Assembly (NCBI GenBank): GCA_027013295.1 | Contig: JALUXP010000099.1 | Span: 1-42,915, forward strand | DNA from: Sulfurimonas sp. | GTDB taxonomy: Bacteria; Campylobacterota; Campylobacteria; Campylobacterales; Sulfurimonadaceae | DNA: 42,915 bases | Direction of reading: 5' to 3' | Shown here: in pieces, positions 25,732 to 33,620 of the stretch | Numbering within the stretch: position 1 is the stretch's first letter | Layout: the number at the start of each line of letters is the position of its first letter | Notes under the pieces: model-generated | Databases searched by the model: none | What the model was told of the DNA's origin: nothing | The model's input: only the letters and a program-made list of their open reading frames with translations | Program-made: the position numbers and the translations under genes

Positions 25732-26250
25732 ATGCGATATTTTTTACTTTCACTGCTCTTACTCAGTTCTCTTCATGCAAAATTACTCATGACCCCTTTT
25801 GAAGCTATCCATCTAGTGTATGGAAGTAAGGTTGTAATCACTAAAAAAAATATACTTTTAAAAAGTAAACAAGCTAAAGCAGTATCTAAAATAGCACATC
25901 AAAAACTTAAGACAAAGATATATCGTATCTTTAAAATACAAAAAGATGAAACAATCATCGCATACGGTGTTTTAACTATGAACAAGATGCGTACTAAAGA
26001 TGCTGCAGTCCTCACTATGATAAATCTTGAGGGTGTGATAAAAAGTATCGCAACGATAGCTTTTAATGAACCACCAGAGTTTGCACCAAATAAAAAATGG
26101 GAATCACTCTTTGAAAAGAAAACTAAGGACGATACTTTACGCATAGGAAAAGATTTACCAACTATAACTGGAGCGACATTGTCTGCGCGTGGTTATGCAA
26201 AGGGTGTGCGTTTAGCACTTGCAATCTACGAAGCTGTCTTGAAAAAATAA
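25732..26250 (+). CDS. Exported FMN-binding-domain protein
   Basis: The signal peptide (YFLLSLLLLSSLHA, residues 1-17) precedes a single FMN_bind domain like those of NosR, RnfG and NqrC. The motif TITGATLSARGYAKGV near the C-terminus contains the SGAT-like Thr to which ApbE attaches FMN through a phosphodiester bond in this family. The 172-residue protein probably passes electrons in the periplasm. AAGGAT lies about 10 bases before the ATG. It follows the porin and di-heme peroxidase genes, so a redox or metal-related role is plausible, but a direct link is inference. Confidence 0.82.
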   Translation: MRYFLLSLLLLSSLHAKLLMTPFEAIHLVYGSKVVITKKNILLKSKQAKAVSKIAHQKLKTKIYRIFKIQKDETIIAYGVLTMNKMRTKDAAVLTMINLEGVIKSIATIAFNEPPEFAPNKKWESLFEKKTKDDTLRIGKDLPTITGATLSARGYAKGVRLALAIYEAVLKK

Positions 26251-26275
26251 ATGTGTGTTGGGGGAATATAGAAGG

Positions 26276-26305
26276 ACTACACTAATAAAGTTTTATTAGT
26301 GTAGT
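26276..26305. terminator. Hairpin between the FMN-binding gene and the cold-shock gene
   Basis: ACTACACTAATAAA, a 2-base gap, then the exact complement TTTATTAGTGTAGT, between convergent genes. The T tract is short on either strand. A likely bidirectional terminator. Confidence 0.6.
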
Positions 26306-26310
26306 TTGTA

Positions 26311-26332
26311 GCTGTATAAAAAATTATACAGC
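26311..26332 (-). terminator. Hairpin at the cold-shock gene stop
   Basis: GCTGTATA and TATACAGC flank an A/T-only loop and overlap the stop codon. Together with 26276-26305 it gives two stacked hairpins for minus-strand transcripts. Confidence 0.35.
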
Positions 26333-26542
26333 AGTTACGTTTTCAGCTTGAGGACCTTTTTGACCTTCACCGATTTCGTAAGTTACTTTTTGACCATCTG
26401 CTAGTGTTACACGCCCACCATCTGGGTTATTTACCTGACGAAAATGTACAAATACATCTGCTCCGCCGTCTGTTTGTTCAATGAAACCATAACCTTTTTC
26501 GTCGTTGAACCATTTTACCGATCCGTTTAATAGCTCTGCCAT
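26324..26542 (-). CDS. Cold-shock protein of the CspA family
   Basis: Small single-stranded nucleic-acid binding protein (72 residues) that melts RNA secondary structure. The OB fold has both RNA-binding motifs, KGYGFIEQ (RNP1) and VFVHF (RNP2), after the usual [11 protein letters not shown] opening. AGAGG lies about 9 bases before the ATG. A TATAAT about 80 bp upstream gives a leader of roughly 70 nt, long enough for the structured leaders known in this family; a short hairpin (ATAGA/TCTAT) can be seen in it. Confidence 0.95.
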   Translation of the reverse strand: MAELLNGSVKWFNDEKGYGFIEQTDGGADVFVHFRQVNNPDGGRVTLADGQKVTYEIGEGQKGPQAENVTAV

Positions 26543-26621
26543 TAATATACCTCTTGTAATAAAAATATTGAATCAATCTAAGAATAGATATAACTCTATC
26601 TTTATCTTTCTTCGTGATGAG

Positions 26622-26627
26622 ATTATA
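26622..26627 (-). promoter_or_regulatory. -10 element for the cold-shock gene
   Basis: TATAAT on the minus strand, in the context GCTATAATCTC, about 80 bp before the ATG and behind an A-rich tract. Confidence 0.5.
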
Positions 26628-26720
26628 GCAAAAAAAATAACAATAAAGCAATTAATTATACAATTTTATAAGAAATTTTTAAAATTGTTGGTATTATTGC
26701 ACTTTTTAAAGGATATATCG

Positions 26721-26924
26721 ATGAAATATGAACTAAAATATGAATATATAGAACTGTTTAAACTTTTAAAAGTGCTTGACCTAGTTGATTCTGGTGCACA
26801 AGCAAAGATGCTCATAGATGGGGGATATGTTTTAAGAGATGGTGAAGTAGAGACTAGAAAACGAGCAAAGATACGAAGTGCTGAGACCATAGAGATAGCA
26901 GATGTTACCATAAAGGTTCTCTAA
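26721..26924 (+). CDS. S4-domain RNA-binding protein (YbcJ-like)
   Basis: The 67-residue protein is almost only an S4 domain: FKLLKVLDLVDSGAQAKMLIDGGYVLRDGEVETRKRAKI, in order, gives the helix-turn and beta-hairpin that bind structured RNA. This size and pattern match the YbcJ/RlbA group of small S4 proteins. The ATG at 26721 is chosen because AAAGGA lies 8 bases upstream and because the frame further upstream shows no protein-like pattern. A TATTAT at 26692-26697 may be its -10. It is divergent from the cold-shock gene. Confidence 0.85.
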   Translation: MKYELKYEYIELFKLLKVLDLVDSGAQAKMLIDGGYVLRDGEVETRKRAKIRSAETIEIADVTIKVL

Positions 26925-26985
26925 GCTAATAATATGTAAGCATGTTTTACTCTCTTTGTCATCAAAAACCCAACAGAGATAAAAG

Positions 26986-27002
26986 GAGTGAAAAAATCAC
27001 TC
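26986..27002 (-). terminator. Hairpin at the end of the DHH gene
   Basis: On the minus strand GAGTGA and TCACTC surround a T-rich loop at the stop codon and are followed by CTTTTAT. A short stem and imperfect T tract make it a moderate candidate. Confidence 0.35.
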
Positions 27003-28073
27003 TGTTTTATATACTAACTCCCCAGCTCTTGACTCTTTCTCATCTATAATCCTTTGGATCTGATCTTTTACCTTATCGTATCTATACTGCTCTTTAAATC
27101 CTATGATTCTTCCACCAGCTGCGTTTGGATGCCCACCACCACCAGTCCACTCTTTCGATATTTGAGATACACTGACTTTGTTGTTTGCTCTAAGGCTCAT
27201 TGTCCCTCTGTAACTTACATCTACAATGAAATCGTATTCAGGATAGGTGAGTAAAAAGCCATTGCCTACTATGGAAGTATTGCCAACTCCATAACTCAAA
27301 AAGCCTTTATATCCTTTATAGTAGATGGTATGAGTCGCTCTAAGCTTACCTAAAAGTTTTACGATATATTTTGTTGCTAAGTTGTCAAGTGTATTATCCT
27401 CCTCTGTTTTGAAAAAATCTTTCTTTAGTTTATGGATTTTTTCATCAAGCATGATAGGGGCATTTTCCTCGTTTACATATTTGGCAGCTTCTAGTAAGAG
27501 AGAGAGTTTGTAGTTGTTATCATAATCATGAAACATCACACGGTTGAGTTCCCTTGTTTCATTGATAAGACGCATACATACTTTCCCATACTCAAAGTTA
27601 CTCTCCTCTTGCATCTTCCATAGATCAACGGCATTGACAACATTGACCATTGATTCGAGCCATTTTGGTTCGTTAAATTCAAAATGCTCTTTTGCATAGT
27701 CGTAAGTTATCTTTGTAGCACATCTCTCAACATCGAGAAAATACCAGTCATATTTTTTTGCACTTGCTTCACCACTTCCATGGTGATCGAGGAGGGTTAA
27801 TGATATCTCTCTGCCTGCATTTTTGAGTTGGTTGACTTCATTGTTAAGCCATCGTGATTCATCCATAGTAAGGTTCAAGTCGGTGATCAAGATGTCTACA
27901 CTCAGAGAATTTGCTTTTATCTCTTCAAGAATAAGGTCAAGTTTTTGTCTAACTTCTGCTCCATAGTTGGCATTAAAGTTGATGAGCTTATACGGAGTGA
28001 AACTCATTACAAGTTGACAAGAATAGCCATCTAAGTCAATGTGGGAGAGGTGGTATATGGTTTTTGTATTCAA
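26997..28073 (-). CDS. DHH/DHHA1-family phosphoesterase
   Basis: Metal-dependent phosphoesterase. The DHH domain shows HIDLDGYSC near residue 11, ITDLNL, and LLDHHGSGE, which hold the metal ligands. The C-terminal DHHA1 domain has GGGGHPNAAGG, which binds the nucleotide substrate. The family includes oligoribonucleases and phosphatases for short oligonucleotides or cyclic dinucleotides; which of these applies cannot be told from sequence. The start is TTG with AAAGGA 6 bases upstream. It starts 15 bp after flhA on the same strand, so it probably shares the flhA transcript. Confidence 0.88.
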   Translation of the reverse strand: MNTKTIYHLSHIDLDGYSCQLVMSFTPYKLINFNANYGAEVRQKLDLILEEIKANSLSVDILITDLNLTMDESRWLNNEVNQLKNAGREISLTLLDHHGSGEASAKKYDWYFLDVERCATKITYDYAKEHFEFNEPKWLESMVNVVNAVDLWKMQEESNFEYGKVCMRLINETRELNRVMFHDYDNNYKLSLLLEAAKYVNEENAPIMLDEKIHKLKKDFFKTEEDNTLDNLATKYIVKLLGKLRATHTIYYKGYKGFLSYGVGNTSIVGNGFLLTYPEYDFIVDVSYRGTMSLRANNKVSVSQISKEWTGGGGHPNAAGGRIIGFKEQYRYDKVKDQIQRIIDEKESRAGELVYKTE

Positions 28074-28088
28074 AAATATCCTTTTGTT

Positions 28089-30269
28089 TTATTGTTGTTG
28101 TGTATCTATGGAGATTGAGCCCAATACTTCGAAAGTTGCACTGGAGTCTATCTCAGCATGGGAGAGTGTGATAACATCAAGAGAAAATCTTTCAAATATC
28201 TCTGATACACCTTTACGAAGTGCTGGGTCAACGATGATGATAACAGGAGAAACCCCATTTTGTAAGAGTTCCGTGGCTTTTGTACTCACCGCTTGAATGA
28301 GGGCATTTATTTCGCCCACATTGAGCATTAAGTTTCTGACTCCATCACTCTCTTGAGATTTTTCAAGCATCATTTGTTCACTTGAGGTGTCGAATGTTAG
28401 AAGTCGGATAATACCATCCTCGCTTGCATACATCTTCGTAATAGTACGGGAGAGCTTTGCACGAACTTGCTCAGTAATAAATTCTACATTTTTGGTAAAT
28501 TCTGCAATATCAGCTATAGTTTCTAAGATGCTAAGCATATCTTTGAGTGGAATTTTTTCATGTAATAGAGATTTTAGGATGCGTTGAATGAGACCAACCG
28601 GTGCAACTTTTAGTACATCATCAACGATAACAGGGAAGTCATTTTTGATCTTATCTATGAGTGTTTGTACCTCTTGACGAGTGAGAAGATCCTCAGCATT
28701 TTTCTTCACAAGTTCACTCATGTGTGTGGAGATAACTGTTGCAGGGTCAACAACGGTATATCCATTGATGATTGCATCCTCTTTGTCTTTTGGATCTATC
28801 CAAAGAGCATCTAAACCAAAAGCAGGCTCTTTTGTAGCTTCCCCTTGAATCTCTCCTGTTGCTATACCGCTATCCATCGCTAAAAATTGGTCTGGTCTTA
28901 TCTCCCCATCGCCTATACTTATCCCTTTGAGGAGTATTTGGTATTGTTGTGGTTTGAGGTGTAAGTTGTCTCGTATGCGTACTTGAGGCATTAAAAAACC
29001 AAAATCAGAGGCTATCTTTCTTCTCATAGAACGGATACGCTCAAGGAGATCGCCACCTTTTGCTGTATCTGCGAGTTGGATGAGTTGATACCCAAGGGTA
29101 AGTTCGAGCATCTCAACTTTGAGGATATCTTCAAGTGCTTCCTCCTCATCTTTTGCAATCTCTTCTTGAGTTTTCTCTGGGTGTCGTTGTTTTGCTTCTT
29201 TTTCTCGTTGGGCTTTTGCTTTAGGAGAGAGGATTTTATCAACATCTAAAATGGTGAGTTCACCTCTTTGGTATTTGTATACTGACCAACCAAGTAAAGA
29301 AAAGAGGATGCCAACAAGACCCATAGAAGCAGTCGGAAGCCCTGGAACAAGAGCAAAAAGTATCATGATGAAACCAACTATCATCATAATCTTTGCATTT
29401 CCCATCATCTGGTTTATTGTCCCCTCTGCAAAGTTGTCGCCATCACTTGAACTTCTTGTGATCATAATACCCGTAGCAGTGGAGACGATGAGAGCAGGAA
29501 TCTGCCCAACCAAGCCATCTCCAATGGTAAGGAGTGTAAAGGTAGAAGCAGAGTCGGCTACACTCATCCCATGTTGAAAAACACCGATGAGAAAACCACC
29601 TATGATATTGATGAGGGTAATCACTATACTCGCAACAGCATCACCCTTTACAAACTTTGAAGAACCATCCATCGCCCCATAAAAGTTGGCATCTTGGAGT
29701 ATCTCTGCACGGCGTTTTTTTGCCTCTGCATCATCTATAAGTCCTGCATTTAAGTCAGCATCAACTGCCATCTGTTTCCCTGGCATTGAGTCGAGTGTAA
29801 ATCTTGCACCAACCTCTGCAACCCTTGTAGAACCTTTGGTAATAACCATGAAATTGATAAGCACTAAGATAGAAAATACAATGATTCCTATAACAAAGTT
29901 CCCACCAACAACAAAGTTTCCAAAACTAGCGATGATAGAACTCACTGCATCTGGACCCTCATTACCATGACTTAAAATCATCCTCGTTGTTGCAACATTG
30001 AGTGAAAGTCTAAAGAGTGTAACGATGAGTATCAAGGTTGGAAAGGTTGTTAAGTCGGTTGGTTTTGGAACATAGAGTGATATTAGTAGTATAAGTACTG
30101 CAATTGCTATAGATATAGTAAGTAAAAAGTCAAGTATCTCAGAAGGTAAGGGTACGATGATGATAGCCAAAATCGCCATAACAAAGAGAACAACACTGAG
30201 ATCTTTTTGTCCTAAAAGAAAGTTAAGCGTAGTACCGATTTGTTGTTTTATACTGAGTTTTCTTGCCAA
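28089..30269 (-). CDS. flhA: Flagellar type III export protein FlhA
   Basis: Central export-gate subunit of the flagellar secretion system in the inner membrane. About eight hydrophobic segments fill residues 20-330, with the family motif PTLILIVTLFRLSLNVATTRMIL and the FHIPEP-type loop region (RFTLDSMPGKQMAVDADLNAG) needed for proton use. The C-terminal cytoplasmic domain, from about 360, binds substrates and chaperones. The length of 726 is normal. The start is TTG, 4 bp after the Rrf2 gene stop. The Rrf2-flhA pair next to rpsO is an arrangement typical of Campylobacterota. Confidence 0.96.
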   Translation of the reverse strand: MARKLSIKQQIGTTLNFLLGQKDLSVVLFVMAILAIIIVPLPSEILDFLLTISIAIAVLILLISLYVPKPTDLTTFPTLILIVTLFRLSLNVATTRMILSHGNEGPDAVSSIIASFGNFVVGGNFVIGIIVFSILVLINFMVITKGSTRVAEVGARFTLDSMPGKQMAVDADLNAGLIDDAEAKKRRAEILQDANFYGAMDGSSKFVKGDAVASIVITLINIIGGFLIGVFQHGMSVADSASTFTLLTIGDGLVGQIPALIVSTATGIMITRSSSDGDNFAEGTINQMMGNAKIMMIVGFIMILFALVPGLPTASMGLVGILFSLLGWSVYKYQRGELTILDVDKILSPKAKAQREKEAKQRHPEKTQEEIAKDEEEALEDILKVEMLELTLGYQLIQLADTAKGGDLLERIRSMRRKIASDFGFLMPQVRIRDNLHLKPQQYQILLKGISIGDGEIRPDQFLAMDSGIATGEIQGEATKEPAFGLDALWIDPKDKEDAIINGYTVVDPATVISTHMSELVKKNAEDLLTRQEVQTLIDKIKNDFPVIVDDVLKVAPVGLIQRILKSLLHEKIPLKDMLSILETIADIAEFTKNVEFITEQVRAKLSRTITKMYASEDGIIRLLTFDTSSEQMMLEKSQESDGVRNLMLNVGEINALIQAVSTKATELLQNGVSPVIIIVDPALRKGVSEIFERFSLDVITLSHAEIDSSATFEVLGSISIDTQQQ

Positions 30270-30273
30270 TGTT

Positions 30274-30675
30274 TTACTCTAGTATATCTGCTAAAGTAAG
30301 TTCAGCAAGAAAGTTATCTATCTTCCCTTGTAGTTTATGTAAAAAAGGCCAAATGGTGCAAAGGGATGCTCTGTCACTCGGGCAATCTTCCATAGAGGGG
30401 GAACACTCAAATACTGCAGGGGTTTTACCCTCTACCGCAGCCATTACATCTAACATGTTTATCTCGCTTGCTGTAGTTGCTAAGGAAAAACCACCATTGA
30501 TACCTTTGAAAGATTTTAAAATATTTGCTTTTGCAAGAGACTGTAAAATCTTTGCCAAGAAACTTTTAGGGATAGAGAGTTGTCTAGCGAGAGATTCGCT
30601 ACCCATAGGTTTTTCTTCTTTAGATAAGACTATAAGTGAAAGGATTGCATATTCACTTGCTTTAGTTATTAGCAT
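30274..30675 (-). CDS. Rrf2-family transcriptional regulator with Cys triad
   Basis: Probable iron-sulfur-sensing repressor. The 133-residue protein has an N-terminal winged helix ([28 protein letters not shown]) and three Cys at 91, 98 and 106 (C-x6-C-x7-C), near the spacing used by IscR, NsrR and similar proteins for a cluster. It starts the unit Rrf2-flhA-DHH on the minus strand. An 8-bp perfect inverted repeat (GTTCTTTA...TAAAGAAC, 30681-30721) surrounds its -10 box, suggesting autoregulation; that part is inference. Confidence 0.9.
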   Translation of the reverse strand: MLITKASEYAILSLIVLSKEEKPMGSESLARQLSIPKSFLAKILQSLAKANILKSFKGINGGFSLATTASEINMLDVMAAVEGKTPAVFECSPSMEDCPSDRASLCTIWPFLHKLQGKIDNFLAELTLADILE

Positions 30676-30680
30676 ATTGT

Positions 30681-30721
30681 GTTCTTTAATTATATAATTT
30701 TTACGATTATATCTAAAGAAC
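30681..30721. promoter_or_regulatory. Candidate operator: GTTCTTTA-N25-TAAAGAAC
   Basis: Two perfect 8-bp arms on either side of the Rrf2 promoter, between the divergent Rrf2 and rpsO genes. No other copy was noticed in the window. Confidence 0.35.
30706..30711 (-). promoter_or_regulatory. -10 element for the Rrf2-flhA unit
   Basis: TATAAT on the minus strand, 30 bp before the Rrf2 start codon. Confidence 0.5.
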
Positions 30722-30734
30722 TTAAAAATTTAGC

Positions 30735-30740
30735 TATAAT
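30735..30740 (+). promoter_or_regulatory. -10 element for rpsO
   Basis: TATAAT in the context TTTAGCTATAATTTTAT, about 58 bp before the rpsO ATG; divergent from the Rrf2 promoter. Confidence 0.55.
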
Positions 30741-30798
30741 TTTATCTCAGTTTCATATGTTTATGAAATTAGATTATTATACCATTCAGGAGGCTATT

Positions 30799-31074
30799 AT
30801 GGCTTTAGATTCGGCGAAAAAATTAGAAATTATCGCAAATTACGGTCGTTCAGAAAATGATACAGGTTCAAGCGAAGTGCAAATTGCACTTTTAACTGCA
30901 AGAATTGTAGAATTAACTGAGCATTTAAAAATATTCAAAAAAGATCACTCTTCAAGACTTGGACTACTAAAATTAGTTGGTCAGCGTCGTCGTTTGATGA
31001 AATACTTTAAAAGAACAGATAAGGAAGCTTATCTTACTTTAGTTGAAAAACTAGAAATTCGCGATAATATATAA
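30799..31074 (+). CDS. rpsO: 30S ribosomal protein S15
   Basis: Binds 16S rRNA early in 30S assembly. The 91-residue protein is typical: [38 protein letters not shown] and a C-terminal helix. The ATG at 30799 follows AGGAGG at 7 bases and gives the standard S15 start (MALDSAKK); the longer upstream frame is not used. Confidence 0.97.
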   Translation: MALDSAKKLEIIANYGRSENDTGSSEVQIALLTARIVELTEHLKIFKKDHSSRLGLLKLVGQRRRLMKYFKRTDKEAYLTLVEKLEIRDNI

Positions 31075-31096
31075 TTTTTTATATTTAATCTAAATG

Positions 31097-31120
31097 AGTC
31101 TTCCAAAAACTTGGAAGACT
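31097..31120 (+). terminator. Terminator of rpsO
   Basis: AGTCTTCCAA, an AAAC loop, then TTGGAAGACT form a perfect 10-bp stem 22 bp after the stop, followed by ATTCTTC. Confidence 0.6.
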
Positions 31121-31271
31121 ATTCTTCAATCACAAAAACAATTTTTCTTTTAATTCATATCCTTTAACCATTGTCTCAGTATTAGCATTGTAAGCTTATG
31201 CAATTAATAGTCTTCTTCCCTCTGAGATGCCTCTAGGTTGTGTAAGAAGTCTAATTTTACGGAGGTTAAGT

Positions 31272-31700
31272 ATGTCAAAAAGTAAAAATGGCGTAAGTAC
31301 AGATGGTCTAACTTTTTTAGATGACGGTGAAGTGTTATATGATGATTTATATCTTTTAAGTGAGACAGATGAAAAAAGTATAGTGTTGTACGCAAGTGAT
31401 TCTTTTCTGAAAATTGCCAATATGACACCTGATGAGTTGATCGGTCAACCACACAATGTAGTTCGTCATCCAGATATGCCACGCGCTGCCTTTAAGTCAC
31501 TCTGGAAGGATGTCCAAGAAAAGGGCTTTTGGACAGGGTATGTTAAAAATGCTCGCAAAGGTGGTGGTTACTATTGGGTTTATGCAACTGTCCTTCGCTC
31601 TATTGACAAAAGTGGAGCTATCAAGTATGTAAGTATCAGAGTGAAACCTTCTCGTGAAGATATTAAAAAAGCCGAAGCACTTTACGCTACGCTAGATTAA
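31272..31700 (+). CDS. Aer/CetB-like soluble PAS protein
   Basis: Probable redox or energy sensor feeding the chemosensory array. The single PAS domain of the 142-residue protein has the Aer-type signature: FLKIANMTPDELIGQPHNVVRHPDMPRAAF, then LWKDVQEKGFWTGYVKNARKGGGYYWV, in which the NVVRHPDMP and W residues line the FAD pocket of Aer. There is no HAMP, membrane or MCP part, so it resembles CetB of Campylobacter, which works with a separate receptor protein. The ATG at 31272 has GGAGG 9 bases upstream. It is the first gene of the long chemosensory unit; the soluble MCP follows after 14 bp. Confidence 0.88.
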   Translation: MSKSKNGVSTDGLTFLDDGEVLYDDLYLLSETDEKSIVLYASDSFLKIANMTPDELIGQPHNVVRHPDMPRAAFKSLWKDVQEKGFWTGYVKNARKGGGYYWVYATVLRSIDKSGAIKYVSIRVKPSREDIKKAEALYATLD

Positions 31701-31714
31701 AAAGGAATTAGATT

Positions 31715-33598
31715 ATGGCACTAGTGAAAAAAAATACACCATCAGTGAGTTCATTTGCAGCTTCAGGACCAGATAAAAGAAAACAAAGAACTTTAGCAAA
31801 ACAACAACAAATCTCTGAGAGTATCGCAGGGGTTGCGATGACAATCCTTGATAATGCACAAGAGAGCGTCAGTGCTATTGAGGAGCTCAAATCTTCAATG
31901 GAACAAATTGCGACTGCTGCCGAGGAGAACTCGGGAGCAAGTGAACAAGCACTTGCAAATGTAAAAAGTATAAACTCAAATATTACACGGATGAACTCAA
32001 GTATTACGACCGTAATATCATCTACCCTCTCAACAGGTGATAGCATTATGGCTTCTGTTGATAAGATTAATGAGTCTGTTGTTCGTATGGATAAGGCAGT
32101 TGTAGTTGCAAAAGATTCAGCGACAAAGAGTGAAGAGCTGAAAGTGAGTTCACAAAATATTGGGGATGCTGTTGGTTTCATCGCAAAGATTGCAGATCAG
32201 ACAAATTTACTTGCTCTCAATGCTGCCATAGAAGCCTCGAGAGCAAAAGAGCATGGAAAAGGTTTTGCAGTTGTTGCAGATGAGACTCGTGCTTTAGCTG
32301 GTGAGAGTGAGAAAAATGCAGAATTTATCTCAGAGCTTGTAACAAAAATCCAATCTTCAATAGATGACATCATAAACTCCATTGGCGATACTACAGGCAT
32401 CATCTCTGAGAATGGTACAAAAGGAAATGCTTTAAGTTCTAAAATGGAGGAGCTTACTAAGATAGCTATCTATTCGGTTGAAGCCGCAAGAAGTGTTAAT
32501 ACTTATACTCAAAATCTTGGCGATATTGTTGCTAAAATTAATGATGGAAGTCAGGACATAGCAGATGCTTCTGCTTCTATAGCAACTTCAGTAGAAAAAA
32601 CACTTAATGGTATAGAGATTCAGTCAGATGCTCTTGCACAGACAGAAGATGACATCAAAGACCTTTCATCTCTTGCAGAGGAGTTAAAGTTTTCAACAGA
32701 TACTATGAAATCAGCTGAAGATATAGCACTCTCAGCAGATACTATTGGTGGCAGTATGGAAGATATCCAAACAGCTTTAGAGGATGTAACAAATGCCCTT
32801 AACCAGATAGAATCATCTTCACATACAACAAACCAAAGTGCACTAACAAATAAAGAACTCATCGATGCTGGAATAGTAGCAGCAAAAGACATAGATAAAC
32901 TCATAGAGATAGCAAGAAGAAATTTCGATATCTTAAAAGTCTCTTTCAATGTAGTTAAAGCAAGTGTAACAGAGATTCGTGAAGCTTTTGGAGATTCTAT
33001 CTCTAAAGGAAACTCAGCCGCTACTGAGCTCAATGTCATAGTCAAAGAAACAAAAAGTGTAGATAAAACAGTGGGCAACATCTCTAACTCCATAGTGCAA
33101 CTTAACATGCTTGCAATCTCTGGTTCTATTGAAGCAGCAAGAGCTGGTGACTTTGGAAAAGGTTTTGCCGTTGTTTCTGCAGATATTCGTAACCTTGCTA
33201 AAGATTCTGAGAGCAATACTGAAAAAATCAATGATATCGTTGAATCAATGAACTCAGAGATAGATACGGTAAAAACAGACTGGACAAATCTTCTTGATTC
33301 TCAAGGAAGTGAACAGTCAAACATAGATACTCTCATCAATGATATTACAAAGATTACAGATATGCTTGTGGATTTGCTTGACCGTTACACTGGGCTCAAA
33401 ACTGTCAATGATCAAAACTTAGAGGGGATGAATCAAGTAAATATTGGTGTCAATGAAATTCAAAAAGCAATAGAGTTAAGTGCAAGAAATGCGATGGAAT
33501 CCCGTAAAGCGAGTGAACTTATCATAGAGACAGTATCGCACATAGGTGAGGGTGTAGAAGAGTTGGCAGTGATGGCAGATGAACTTCAACAAGGTTGA
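31715..33598 (+). CDS. Soluble methyl-accepting chemotaxis protein with two signalling tips
   Basis: Cytoplasmic chemoreceptor without membrane segment. The 627 residues are almost all coiled coil. A canonical hairpin tip lies at about 160-190 ([19 protein letters not shown], then [15 protein letters not shown]). A second, diverged tip lies at about 457-490 ([19 protein letters not shown], then [15 protein letters not shown]). Normally an MCP has one. There is no clear separate sensor domain, so the signal may come from the neighbouring PAS protein, as in the CetA/CetB pair. AAGGAAT precedes the ATG. Confidence 0.88.
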   Translation: MALVKKNTPSVSSFAASGPDKRKQRTLAKQQQISESIAGVAMTILDNAQESVSAIEELKSSMEQIATAAEENSGASEQALANVKSINSNITRMNSSITTVISSTLSTGDSIMASVDKINESVVRMDKAVVVAKDSATKSEELKVSSQNIGDAVGFIAKIADQTNLLALNAAIEASRAKEHGKGFAVVADETRALAGESEKNAEFISELVTKIQSSIDDIINSIGDTTGIISENGTKGNALSSKMEELTKIAIYSVEAARSVNTYTQNLGDIVAKINDGSQDIADASASIATSVEKTLNGIEIQSDALAQTEDDIKDLSSLAEELKFSTDTMKSAEDIALSADTIGGSMEDIQTALEDVTNALNQIESSSHTTNQSALTNKELIDAGIVAAKDIDKLIEIARRNFDILKVSFNVVKASVTEIREAFGDSISKGNSAATELNVIVKETKSVDKTVGNISNSIVQLNMLAISGSIEAARAGDFGKGFAVVSADIRNLAKDSESNTEKINDIVESMNSEIDTVKTDWTNLLDSQGSEQSNIDTLINDITKITDMLVDLLDRYTGLKTVNDQNLEGMNQVNIGVNEIQKAIELSARNAMESRKASELIIETVSHIGEGVEELAVMADELQQG

Positions 33599-33620
33599 TG
33601 CAAACAGATAGGGATAAATA

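Noticed and set aside
32620-33231. 203-codon minus-strand frame inside the MCP gene
   Set aside because: Ser/Leu-rich antisense of a coiled-coil gene; no ribosome binding site and no motif.
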